From contig CM049322.1 in assembly GCA_026874595.1 (NCBI GenBank), forward strand, positions 28,397,340 through 28,461,339: a stretch of 64,000 nucleotides of DNA, read 5' to 3'. Below are positions 14,001 to 27,427 of the stretch, piece by piece. The position numbers and the translations under genes were made by a program. Under the pieces are notes generated by a model that did not search any database, had not been told where the DNA came from, and saw only the letters and a list, made by a program, of their open reading frames with translations. Source of the stretch: Sipunculus nudus. Lineage: Eukaryota > Annelida > Sipuncula > Golfingiida > Sipunculidae. Numbering within the stretch: position 1 is the first letter of the stretch; the number at the start of each line of letters is the position of its first letter.

Positions 14001-15832
14001 GTGAGGTGGAGGCACGAATGGACAGGAAAGTAGGTAAATGAACGCTGTGAAGTCGAGACATGAATGTACGAGTTTGGAGAGGAATGAATAAACATTGTGA
14101 GGTGTAGGCATAAATGGACAGGACAGTAGGTATATGAACGCTGTAAAGTCGAGACATGAATGTACGAGATTGGAGAAGAATGAATGAACATTCTGAGGTG
14201 TAGGCATAAATGGACAGGACAGTAGGTAAATGAACGCTGTGAAGTCGAGACATGAATGTACGAGATTGGAGAAGAATGAATTAACATAGTGCGGTGTAGG
14301 CATAAATGGACAGGACAGTAGGTAAATGAACGCTGTGAAGTCGAGACATGAATGTACGAGATTGGAGAAGAATGGATGAACATTGTGAGGTGTAGGCATG
14401 AATGGACAGGACAGTAGGTAAATGAACGCTGTGAAGTCGAGACATGAATGTACGAGATTGGAGAAGAATGAATGAACATTCTATGGTGTAGGCATAAATG
14501 GACAGGACAGTAGGTAAATGAACGCTATGAAGTCGAGACATGAATGTACGAGATTGGAGAAGAATGAATGAACATTCTGAGGTGTAGGCCTAATGGACAG
14601 AACAGTAGGTAAATGAACGCTGTGAAGTCGAGACATGAATGTACGAGATTGGAGAAGAATGAATGAACACTGTGAGGTGTAGGCATGAATGGACAGGACA
14701 GTAGGTAAATGAACGCTGTGAAGTCGAGACATGAATGTACGAGATTGGAGAAGAATGAATGAACATTCTGAGGTGTAGGCATAAATGGACAGAACAGTAG
14801 GTAAATAAACGCTGTGAAGTCGAGACATGAATGTACGAGATTGGAGAAGAAAGAATGAACATTGTGAGGTGGAGGCATGAATGGACAGGAAAGTAGGTAA
14901 GTGAACGCTGTGAAGTCGAGACATGAATGTACGAGATTGGAGAAGAATGAAAAAACATTGTGAGGTGTAGGCATAAAGGACAGGACAGTAGGTATATGAA
15001 CGTTGTAAAGTCGAGACATGAATGTACGAGATTGGAGAAGAATGAATGAACATTGTGAGGTGTAGGCATAAATGGACAGGACAGTAGGTAAATGAACGCT
15101 GTGAAGTCGAGACATGAATGTACGAGATTGGAGAAAAAAGAATGAAAATTGTGAGATGTAGGCATAAATGGACAGGACAGTAGGTAAATGAACGCTGTGA
15201 AGTCGAGACATGAATGTACGAGATTGGAGAAGAAAGAATGAACATTGTGCGGTGTAGGCATAAATGGACAGGACAGTAGGTAAATGAACGCTGTAAAGTC
15301 GAGACATGAATGTACGAGATTGGAGAAGAATGAATGAACATTGTGAGGTTGAGGCATGAATGGACAGGACAGTAGGTAAATGAACGCTGTGAAGTCGAGA
15401 CATGAATGTACGAGATTGGAGAAGAATGGATGAACATTGTGAGGTGTAGGCATGAATGGACAGGACAGTAGGTAAATGAACGCTGTGAAGTCGAGACATG
15501 AATGTACGAGATTGGAGAAGAATGAATGAACATTCTATGGTGTAGGCATAAATGGACAGGACAGTAGGTAAATAAACGCTATGAAGTCGAGACATGAATG
15601 TACGAGATTGGAGAAGAATGAATGAACACTGTGAGGTGTAGGCATGAATGGACAGGAAAGAAGGTAAATGAACGCTGTGAAGTCGAAACATGAATGTACG
15701 AGATTGGAGAAGAAAGAGTGAACATTGTGAGGTGGAGGCACGAATGGACAGGAAAGTAGGTAAATGAACGCTGTGAAGTCGAGACATGAATGTACGAGAT
15801 TGGAGAAGAATGAATGAACATTGTGAGGTGTA
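11038..15832. repeat. Higher-order repeat of about 4.79 kb, copy 2
   Basis: It begins at the junction where GGCATGTATGGACAGGACAG, an edge-type monomer, abruptly follows a normal 96-bp monomer. The offset to copy 1 is 4794 at both 6467 and 7925. It becomes 4891 near 9590-10642 and returns to 4795 by the end. Copy 2 has therefore gained and later lost single monomers relative to copy 1. The lost one is the GAGTTTGGAGAGG monomer present at about 10910 but absent near 15800. Confidence 0.82.
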
Positions 15833-17514
15833 GGCATGTATGGACAGGGCAGTGGGTGAATGAACGCTGTGAGATGGAGGCATGGATGGACGAAATGGGA
15901 AGTGAATGAATGAAGAATATGAGGTGGAGGCATGAATGGACAGGACAGTGGGTGAATGAACGCTGTGAGATGGAGGCATGAATGGACGATATGGGAAGTG
16001 AATGAATGAACAACATGAGGTGTAGGCATAAATGGACAGGACAGTAGGTAAATGACCGCTGTGAAGTCGAGACATGAATGTACGAGATTGGAGAAGAATG
16101 AATGAACATTGTGCGGTGTAGGCATAAATGGACAGGACAGTAGGTAAATGAACGCTGTGAAGTCGAGACATGAACGTACGAGATTGGAGAAGAAAGAATG
16201 AACATTCTGAGGTGTAGGCATAAATGGACAGGACAGTAGGTAAATGAACGCTGTGAAGTCGAGACATGAATGTACGAGATTGGAGAAGAATGAATGAACA
16301 TTGTGAGGTGTAGGCATAAATGGACAGGAGAGAAGGTAAATGAACGCTGTGAAGTCGAGACATGAATGTACGAGATTGGAGAAGAATGAATAAACATTGT
16401 GAGGTGTAGGCATAAATGGACAGGACAGTAGGTAAATAAACGCTGTGAAGTCGAGACATGAATGTACGAGATTGGAGAAGAATGAATGAACACTGTGAGG
16501 TGTAGGCATGAATGGACAGGAAAGAAGGTAAATGAACCCTGTGAAGTCGAAACATGAATGTACGAGATTGGAGAAGAATGAATGAACATTCTGAGGTGTA
16601 GGCATAAATGACCAGGAAAGTAGGTTAATGAACGCTGTGAAGTCGAGACATGAATGTACGAGATTGGAGAAGAATGAATGAACATTCTGAGGTGTAGGCC
16701 TAATGGACAGGACAGTAGGTAAATGAACGCTGTGAAGTCGAGACATGAATGTACGAGATTGGAGAAGAATGAATGAACATTCTGAGGTGTAGGCATAAAT
16801 GACCAGGAAAGTAGGTAAATGAACGCTGTTAAGTCGAGACATGAATGTACGAGATTGGAGAAGAATGAATGAACATTCTGAGGTGTAGGCATAAATTGAC
16901 AGGATAGTAGGTAAATGAACGCTGTGAAGTCGAGACATCAATGTACGAGATTGGAGAAGAAAGAGTGAACATTGTGAGGTGGAGGCACGAATGGACAGGA
17001 AAGTAGGTAAATGAACGCTGTGAAGTCGAGACATGAATGTACGAGTTTGGAGAGGAATGAATAAACATTGTGAGGTGTAGGCATAAATGGACAGGACAGT
17101 AGGTATATGAACGCTGTAAAGTCGAGACATGAATGTACGAGATTGGAGAAGAATGAATGAACATTCTGAGGTGTAGGCATAAATGGACAGGACAGTAGGT
17201 AAATGAACGCTGTGAAGTCGAGACATGAATGTACGAGATTGGAGAAGAATGAATTAACATAGTGTGGTGTAGGCATAAATGGACAGGACAGTAGGTAAAT
17301 GAACGCTGTGAAGTCGAGACATGAATGTACGAGATTGGAGAAGATTGGATGAACATTGTGAGGTGTAGGCATGAATGGACAGGACAGTAGGTAAATGAAC
17401 GCTGTGAAGTCGAGACATGAATGTACGAGATTGGAGAAGAATGAATGAACATTCTATGGTGTAGGCATAAATGGACAGGACAGTAGGTAAATGAACGCTA
17501 TGAAGTCGAGACAT
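15833..17514. repeat. Higher-order repeat of about 4.79 kb, partial copy 3
   Basis: It begins with the same edge-type junction (GGCATGTATGGACAGGGCAG) and follows copy 2 at an offset of 4795 to about 17514. Beyond that the monomer order changes to a different arrangement. Private changes such as GGTATAATAGG-type substitutions are few, so the copy is young. Confidence 0.75.
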
Positions 17515-19851
17515 GAATGTACGAGATTGGAGAAGAATGAATGAACATTCTGAGGTGTAGGCCTAATGGACAGGACAGTAGGTAAATGAACGCTGTGAAG
17601 TCGAGACATGAATGTACGAGATTGGAGAAGATTGGATGAACATTGTGAGGTGTAGGCATGAATGGACAGGACAGTAGGTAAATGAACGCTGTGAAGTCGA
17701 GACATGAATGTACGAGATTGGAGAAGAATGAAAAAACATTGTGAGGTGTAGGCATAAAGGACAGGACAGTAGGTATATGAACGTTGTAAAGTCGAGACAT
17801 GAATGTACGAGATTGGAGAAGAATGAATGAACATTGTGAGGTGTAGGCATAAATGGACAGGACAGTAGGTAAATGAACGCTGTGAAGTCGAGACATGAAT
17901 GTACGAGATTGGAGAAAAAAGAATGAAAATTGTGAGATGTAGGCATAAATGGACAGGACAGTAGGTAAATGAACGCTGTGAAGTCGAGACATGAATGTAC
18001 GAGATTGGAGAAGAAAGAATGAACATTGTGCGGTGTAGGCATAAATGGACAGGACAGTAGGTAAATGAACGCTGTAAAGTCGAGACATGAATGTACGAGA
18101 TTGGAGAAGAATGAATGAACATTGTGAGGTTGAGGCATGAATGGACAGGACAGTAGGTAAATGAACGCTGTGAAGTCGAGACATGAATGTACGAGATTGG
18201 AGAAGAATGAATGAACACTGTGAGGTGTAGGCATAAATGGACAGGACAGTAGGTAAATGAACGCTGTGAAGTCGAGACATGAATGTACGAGATTGGAGAA
18301 GAATGAATGAACATTCTGAGGTGTAGGCATAAATGGACAGAACAGTAGGTAAATGAACGCTGTGAAGTCGAGACATGAATGTACGAGATTGGAGAAGAAT
18401 GAATGAACATTCTGAGGTGAAGGCATAAGTGGACAGGGCAGTAGGTAAATGAACGCTGTGAAGTCGAGACATGAATGTACGAGATTGGAGAAGAATGAAT
18501 GAACATTCTGAGGTGTAGGCATGAATGGACAGGACAGTAGGTAAATGAACGCTGTGAAGTCGAGACATGAATGTACGAGATGAGAGAAGAAAGAGTGAAC
18601 ATTGTGAGGTGGAGGCACGAATGGACAGGAAAGTAGGTAAATGAACGCTGTGAAGTCGAGACATGAATGTACGAGTTTGGAGAGGAATGAATAAACATTG
18701 TGAGGTGTAGGCATAAATGGACAGGACAGTAGGTATATGAACGCTGTAAAGTCGAGACATGAATGTACGAGATTGGAGAAGAATGAATGAACATTCTGAG
18801 GTGTAGGCATAAATGGACAGGACAGTAGGTAAATGAACGCTGTGAAGTCGAGACATGAATGTACGAGATTGGAGAAGAATGAATTAACATTGTGCGGTGT
18901 AGGCATAAATGGACAGGACAGTAGGTAAATGAACGCTGTGAAGTCGAGACATGAATGTACGAGATTGGAGAAGAATGAATTAACATTGTGCGGTGTAGGC
19001 ATAAATGGACAGGACAGTAGGTAAATGAACGCTGTGAAGTCGAGACATGAATGTACGAGATTGGAGAAGAATGGATGAACATTGTGAGGTGTAGGCATGA
19101 ATGGACAGGACAGTAGGTAAATGAACGCTGTGAAGTCGAGACATGAATGTACGAGATTGGAGAAGAATGAATGAACATTCTATGGTGTAGGCATAAACGG
19201 ACAGGACAGTAGGTAAATAAACGCTATGAAGTCGAGACATGAATGTACGAGATTGGAGAAGAATGAATGAACACTGTGAGGTGTAGGCATGAATGGACAG
19301 GAAAGAAGGTAAATGAACGCTGTGAAGTCGAAACATGAATGTACGAGATTGGAGAAGAAAGAGTGAACATTGTGAGGTGGAGGCACGAATGGACAGGAAA
19401 GTAGGTAAATGAACGCTGTGAAGTCGAGACATGAATGTACGAGTTTGGAGAGGAATGAATAAACATTGTGAGGTGTAGGCATAAATGGACAGGACAGTAG
19501 GTATATGAACGCTGTAAAGTCGAGACATGAATGTACGAGATTGGAGAAGAATGAATGAACATTCTGAGGTGTAGGCATAAATGGACAGGACAGTAGGTAA
19601 ATGAACGCTGTGAAGTCGAGACATGAATGTACGAGATTGGAGAAGAATGAATTAAGATTGTGCGGTGTAGGCATAAATGGACAGGACAGTAGGTAAATGA
19701 ACGCTGTGAAGTCGAGACATGAATGTACGAGATTGGAGAAGAATGGATGAACATTGTGAGGTGTAGGCATGAATGGACAGGACAGTAGGTAAATGAACGC
19801 TGTGAAGTCGAGACATGAATGTACGAGATTGGAGAAGAATGAATGAACATT

Positions 19852-21673
19852 CTATGGTGTAGGCATAAATGGACAGGACAGTAGGTAAATGAACGCTATG
19901 AAGTCGAGACATGAATGTACGAGATTGGAGAAGAATGAATGAACATTCTGAGGTGTAGGCCTAATGGACAGGACAGTAGGTAAATGAACGCTGTGAAGTC
20001 GAGACATGAATGTACGAGATTGGAGAAGAATGAATGAACACTGTGAGGTGTAGGCATGAATGGACAGGACAGTAGGTAAATGAACGCTGTGAAGTCGAGA
20101 CATGAATGTACGAGATTGGAGAAGAATGAATGAACATTCTGAGGTGTAGGCATAAATGGACAGAACAGTAGGTAAATAAACGCTGTGAAGTCGAGACATG
20201 AATGTACGAGATTGGAGAAGAAAGAATGAACATTGTGAGGTGGAGGCATGAATGGACAGGAAAGTAGGTAAGTGAACGCTGTGAAGTCGAGACATGAATG
20301 TACGAGATTGGAGAAGAATGAAAAAACATTGTGAGGTGTAGGCATAAAGGACAGGACAGTAGGTATATGAACGTTGTAAAGTCGAGACATGAATGTACGA
20401 GATTGGAGAAGAATGAATGAACATTGTGAGGTGTAGGCATAAATGGACAGGACAGTAGGTAAATGAACGCTGTGAAGTCGAGACATGAATGTACGAGATT
20501 GGAGAAAAAAGAATGAAAATTGTGAGATGTAGGCATAAATGGACAGGACAGTAGGTAAATGAACGCTGTGAAGTCGAGACATGAATGTACGAGATTGGAG
20601 AAGAAAGAATGAACATTGTGCGGTGTAGGCATAAATGGACAGGACAGTAGGTAAATGAACGCTGTAAAGTCGAGACATGAATGTACGAGATTGGAGAAGA
20701 ATGAATGAACATTGTGAGGTTGAGGCATGAATGGACAGGACAGTAGGTAAATGAACGCTGTGAAGTCGAGACATGAATGTACGAGATTGGAGAAGAATGA
20801 ATGAACACTGTGAGGTGTAGGCATAAATGGACAGGACAGTAGGTAAATGAACGCTGTGAAGTCGAGACATGAATGTACGAGATTGGAGAAGAATGAATGA
20901 ACATTCTGAGGTGTAGGCATAAATGGACAGAACAGTAGGTAAATGAACGCTGTGAAGTCGAGACATGAATGTACGAGATTGGAGAAGAATGAATGAACAT
21001 TCTGAGGTGAAGGCATAAGTGGACAGGGCAGTAGGTAAATGAACGCTGTGAAGTCGAGACATGAATGTACGAGATTGGAGAAGAATGAATGAACAATCTG
21101 AGGTGTAGGCATGAATGGACAGGACAGTAGGTAAATGAACGCTGTGAAGTCGAGACATGAATGTACGAGATTGGAGAAAAATGAATGAACATTCTGAGGT
21201 GTAGGCATGAATGGACAGGACAGTAGGTAAATGAACGCTATGAAGTCGAGACATGAATGTACGAGATTGAAGAAGAATGAATGAACATTCTGAGGTGTAG
21301 GCATAAATGGACAGGACAGTAGGTAAATGAACGCTGTGAAGTCGAGACATCAATGTACGAGATTGGAGAAGAATGAATGAACATTGTGAGGTGTAGGCAT
21401 AAATGGACAGGACAGTAGGTAAATGAACGCTGTGAAGTCGAGACATCAATGTACGAGATTGGAGAAGAAAGAGTGATCATTGTGGGGTGGAGGCACGAAT
21501 GGACAGAAAAGTAGGTAAATGAACGCTGTGAAGTCGAGACATGAATGTACGAGATTGGAGAAGAATGGATGAACATTGTGAGGTGTAGGCATGAATGGAC
21601 AGGACAGTAGGTAAATGAACGCTGTGAAGTCGAGACATGAATGTACGAGATTGGAGAAGAATGAATGAACATT
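19852..21673. repeat. Block of the 96-bp array shared with 27.14-28.63 kb
   Basis: The GGCCTAATGG marker at 19959 matches 27248 (offset 7289). The markers TTGGAGAAAA (21171) and AGAGTGATCATTGTGGGG (about 21470) match 28267 and 28566 (offset 7096). The difference of 193 bp equals two monomers missing from the right-hand copy. The two blocks bracket the 2877-bp duplication between them. Confidence 0.8.
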
Positions 21674-24550
21674 CTATGGTGTAGGCATAAATGGACAGGA
21701 CAGTAGGTAAATGAACGCTATGAAGTCGAGACATGAATGTACGAGATTGGAGAAGAATGAATGAACATTCTGAGGTGTAGGCCTAATGGACAGGACAGTA
21801 GGTAAATGAACGCTGTGAAGTCGAGACATGAATGTACGAGATTGGAGAAGAATGAATGAACACTGTGAGGTGTAGGCATGAATGGACAGGACAGTAGGTA
21901 AATGAACGCTGTGAAGTCGAGACATGAATGTACGAGATTGGAGAAGAATGAATGAACATTCTGAGGTGTAGGCATAAATGGACAGAACAGTAGGTAAATA
22001 AACGCTGTGAAGTCGAGACATGAATGTACGAGATTGGAGAAGAAAGAATGAACATTGTGAGGTTGAGGCATGAATGGACAGGAAAGTAGGTAAGTGAACG
22101 CTGTGAAGTCGAGACATGAATGTACGAGATTGGAGAAGAATGAAAAAACATTGTGAGGTGTAGGCATAAAGGACAGGACAGTAGGTATATGAACGTTGTA
22201 AAGTCGAGACATGAATGTACGAGATTGGAGAAGAATGAATGAACATTGTGAGGTGTAGGCATAAATGGACAGGACAGTAGGTAAATGAACGCTGTGAAGT
22301 CGAGACATGAATGTACGAGATTGGAGAAAAAAGAATGAAAATTGTGAGATGTAGGCATAAATGGACAGGACAGTAGGTAAATGAACGCTGTGAAGTCGAG
22401 ACATGAATGTACGAGATTGGAGAAGAAAGAATGAACATTGTGCGGTGTAGGCATAAATGGACAGGACAGTAGGTAAATGAACGCTGTAAAGTCGAGACAT
22501 GAATGTACGAGATTGGAGAAGAATGAATGAACATTGTGAGGTTGAGGCATGAATGGACAGGACAGTAGGTAAATGAACGCTGTGAAGTCGAGACATGAAT
22601 GTACGAGATTGGAGAAGAATGAATGAACACTGTGAGGTGTAGGCATAAACGGACAGGACAGTAGGTAAATGAACGCTGTGAAGTCGAGACATGAATGTAC
22701 GAGATTGGAGAAGAATGAATGAACATTCTGAGGTGTAGGCATAAATGGACAGAACAGTAGGTAAATGAACGCTGTGAAGTCGAGACATGAATGTACGAGA
22801 TTGGAGAAGAATGAATGAACATTCTGAGGTGAAGGCATAAGTGGACAGGGCAGTAGGTAAATGAACGCTGTGAAGTCGAGACATGAATGTACGAGATTGG
22901 AGAAGAATGAATGAACAATCTGAGGTGTAGGCATGAATGGACAGGACAGTAGGTAAATGAACGCTGTGAAGTCGAGACATGAATGTACGAGATTGGAGAA
23001 GAAAGAGTGAACATTGTGAGGTGGAGGCACGAATGGACAGGAAAGTAGGTAAATGAACGCTGTGAAGTCGAGACATGAATGTACGAGTTTGGAGAGGAAT
23101 GAATAAACATTGTGAGGTGTAGGCATAAATGGACAGGACAGTAGGTATATGAACGCTGTAAAGTCGAGACATGAATGTACGAAATTGGAGAAGAATGAAT
23201 GAACATTCTGAGGTGTAGGCATAAATGGACAGGACAGTAGGTAAATGAACGCTGTGAAGTCGAGACATGAATGTACGAGATTGGAGAAGAATGAATTAAC
23301 ATTGTGCGGTGTAGGCATAAATGGACAGGACAGTAGGTAAATGAACGCTGTGAAGTCGAGACATGAATGTACGAGATTGGAGAAGAATGAATTAACATTG
23401 TGCGGTGTAGGCATAAATGGACAGGACAGTAGGTAAATGAACGCTGTGAAGTCGAGACATGAATGTACGAGATTGGAGAAGAATGGATGAACATTGTGAG
23501 GTGCAGGCATGAATGGACAGGACAGTAGGTAAATGAACGCTGTGAAGTCGAGACATGAATGTACGAGATTGGAGAAGAATGAATGAACATTCTATGGTGT
23601 AGGCATAAATGGACAGGACAGTAGGTAAATAAACGCTATGAAGTCGAGACATGAATGTACGAGATTGGAGAAGAATGAATGAACACTGTGAGGTGTAGGC
23701 ATGAATGGACAGGAAAGAAGGTAAATGAACGCTGTGAAGTCGAAACATGAATCTACGAGATTGGAGAAGAAAGAGTGAACATTGTGAGGTGGAGGCACGA
23801 ATGGACAGGAAAGTAGGTAAATGAACGCTGTGAAGTCGAGACATGAATGTACGAGTTTGGAGAGGAATGAATAAACATTGTGAGGTGTAGGCATAAATGG
23901 ACAGGACAGTAGGTATATGAACGCTGTAAAGTCGAGACATGAATGTACGAGATTGGAGAAGAATGAATGAACATTCTGAGGTGTAGGCATAAATGGACAG
24001 GACAGTAGGTAAATGAACGCTGTGAAGTCGAGACATGAATGTACGAGATTGGAGAAGAATGAATTAACATTGTGCGGTGTAGGCATAAATGGACAGGACA
24101 GTAGGTAAATGAACGCTGTGAAGTCGAGACATGAATGTACGAGATTGGAGAAGAATGGATGAACATTGTGAGGTGTAGGCATGAATGGACAGGACAGTAG
24201 GTAAATGAACGCTGTGAAGTCGAGACATGAATGTACGAGATTGGAGAAGAATGAATGAACATTCTATGGTGTAGGCATAAATGGACAGGACAGTAGGTAA
24301 ATGAACGCTATGAAGTCGAGACATGAATGTACGAGATTGGAGAAGAATGAATGAACATTCTGAGGTGTAGGCCTAATGGACAGGACATTAGGTAAATGAA
24401 CGCTGTGAAGTCGAGACATGAATGTACGAGATTGGAGAAGAATGAATGAACACTGTGAGGTGTAGGCATGAATGGACAGGACAGTAGGTAAATGAACGCT
24501 GTGAAGTCGAGACATGAATGTACGAGATTGGAGAAGAATGAATGAACATT
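21674..24550. repeat. 2877-bp higher-order repeat, copy 1
   Basis: About 30 monomers that recur almost unchanged immediately downstream. GGCCTAATGG at 21781 matches 24658, and 24371 matches 27248, both at 2877 bp. The minus-strand translations of the two copies differ at only a few residues over more than 600 codons. This makes it the youngest large duplication seen in the window. Confidence 0.87.
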
Positions 24551-27427
24551 CTATGGTGTAGGCATAAATGGACAGGACAGTAGGTAAATGAACGCTATGA
24601 AGTCGAGACATGAATGTACGAGATTGGAGAAGAATGAATGAACATTCTGAGGTGTAGGCCTAATGGACAGGACAGTAGGTAAATGAACGCTGTGAAGTCG
24701 AGACATGAATGTACGAGATTGGAGAAGAATGAATGAACACTGTGAGGTGTAGGCATGAATGGACAGGACAGTAGGTAAATGAACGCTGTGAAGTCGAGAC
24801 ATGAATGTACGAGATTGGAGAAGAATGAATGAACATTCTGAGGTGTAGGCATAAATGGACAGAACAGTAGGTAAATAAACGCTGTGAAGTCGAGACATGA
24901 ATGTACGAGATTGGAGAAGAAAGAATGAACATTGTGAGGTTGAGGCATGAATGGACAGGAAAGTAGGTAAGTGAACGCTGTGAAGTCGAGACATGAATGT
25001 ACGAGATTGGAGAAGAATGAAAAAACATTGTGAGGTGTAGGCATAAAGGACAGGACAGTAGGTATATGAACGTTGTAAAGTCGAGACATGAATGTACGAG
25101 ATTGGAGAAGAATGAATGAACATTGTGAGGTGTAGGCATAAATGGACAGGACAGTAGGTAAATGAACGCTGTGAAGTCGAGACATGAATGTACGAGATTG
25201 GAGAAAAAAGAATGAAAATTGTGAGATGTAGGCATAAATGGACAGGACAGTAGGTAAATGAACGCTGTGAAGTCGAGACATGAATGTACGAGATTGGAGA
25301 AGAAAGAATGAACATTGTGCGGTGTAGGCATAAATGGACAGGACAGTAGGTAAATGAACGCTGTAAAGTCGAGACATGAATGTACGAGATTGGAGAAGAA
25401 TGAATGAACATTGTGAGGTTGAGGCATGAATGGACAGGACAGTAGGTAAATGAACGCTGTGAAGTCGAGACATGAATGTACGAGATTGGAGAAGAATGAA
25501 TGAACACTGTGAGGTGTAGGCATAAACGGACAGGACAGTAGGTAAATGAACGCTGTGAAGTCGAGACATGAATGTACGAGATTGGAGAAGAATGAATGAA
25601 CATTCTGAGGTGTAGGCATAAATGGACAGAACAGTAGGTAAATGAACGCTGTGAAGTCGAGACATGAATGTACGAGATTGGAGAAGAATGAATGAACATT
25701 CTGAGGTGAAGGCATAAGTGGACAGGGCAGTAGGTAAATGAACGCTGTGAAGTCGAGACATGAATGTACGAGATTGGAGAAGAATGAATGAACAATCTGA
25801 GGTGTAGGCATGAATGGACAGGACAGTAGGTAAATGAACGCTGTGAAGTCGAGACATGAATGTACGAGATTGGAGAAGAAAGAGTGAACATTGTGAGGTG
25901 GAGGCACGAATGGACAGGAAAGTAGGTAAATGAACGCTGTGAAGTCGAGACATGAATGTACGAGTTTGGAGAGGAATGAATAAACATTGTGAGGTGTAGG
26001 CATAAATGGACAGGACAGTAGGTATATGAACGCTGTAAAGTCGAGACATGAATGTACGAAATTGGAGAAGAATGAATGAACATTCTGAGGTGTAGGCATA
26101 AATGGACAGGACAGTAGGTAAATGAACGCTGTGAAGTCGAGACATGAATGTACGAGATTGGAGAAGAATGAATTAACATTGTGCGGTGTAGGCATAAATG
26201 GACAGGACAGTAGGTAAATGAACGCTGTGAAGTCGAGACATGAATGTACGAGATTGGAGAAGAATGAATTAACATTGTGCGGTGTAGGCATAAATGGACA
26301 GGACAGTAGGTAAATGAACGCTGTGAAGTCGAGACATGAATGTACGAGATTGGAGAAGAATGGATGAACATTGTGAGGTGTAGGCATGAATGGACAGGAC
26401 AGTAGGTAAATGAACGCTGTGAAGTCGAGACATGAATGTACGAGATTGGAGAAGAATGAGTGAACATTCTATGGTGTAGGCATAAATGGACAGGACAGTA
26501 GGTAAATAAACGCTATGAAGTCGAGACATGAATGTACGAGATTGGAGAAGAATGAATGAACACTGTGAGGTGTAGGCATGAATGGACAGGAAAGAAGGTA
26601 AATGAACGCTGTGAAGTCGAAACATGAATCTACGAGATTGGAGAAGAAAGAGTGAACATTGTGAGGTGGAGGCACGAATGGACAGGAAAGTAGGTAAATG
26701 AACGCTGTGAAGTCGAGACATGAATGTACGAGTTTGGAGAGGAATGAATAAACATTGTGAGGTGTAGGCATAAATGGACAGGACAGTAGGTATATGAACG
26801 CTGTAAAGTCGAGACATGAATGTACGAGATTGGAGAAGAATGAATGAACATTCTGAGGTGTAGGCATAAATGGACAGGACAGTAGGTAAATGAACGCTGT
26901 GAAGTCGAGACATGAATGTACGAGATTGGAGAAGAATGAATTAACATTGTGCGGTGTAGGCATAAATGGACAGGACAGTAGGTAAATGAACGCTGTGAAG
27001 TCGAGACATGAATGTACGAGATTGGAGAAGAATGGATGAACATTGTGAGGTGTAGGCATGAATGGACAGGACAGTAGGTAAATGAACGCTGTGAAGTCGA
27101 GACATGAATGTACGAGATTGGAGAAGAATGAATGAACATTCTATGGTGTAGGCATAAATGGACAGGACAGTAGGTAAATGAACGCTATGAAGTCGAGACA
27201 TGAATGTACGAGATTGGAGAAGAATGAATGAACATTCTGAGGTGTAGGCCTAATGGACAGGACAGTAGGTAAATGAACGCTGTGAAGTCGAGACATGAAT
27301 GTACGAGATTGGAGAAGAATGAATGAACACTGTGAGGTGTAGGCATGAATGGACAGGACAGTAGGTAAATGAACGCTGTGAAGTCGAGACATGAATGTAC
27401 GAGATTGGAGAAGAATGAATGAACATT
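24551..27427. repeat. 2877-bp higher-order repeat, copy 2
   Basis: Tandem partner of the block at 21674. The private change GAATCTACGAGATTGG (GAATGTACG elsewhere) occurs at about 23752 and again about 26629, confirming the offset. Single-base differences between copies are scattered, for example CAGGCATG at about 23504 against TAGGCATG at 26381. Confidence 0.87.
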
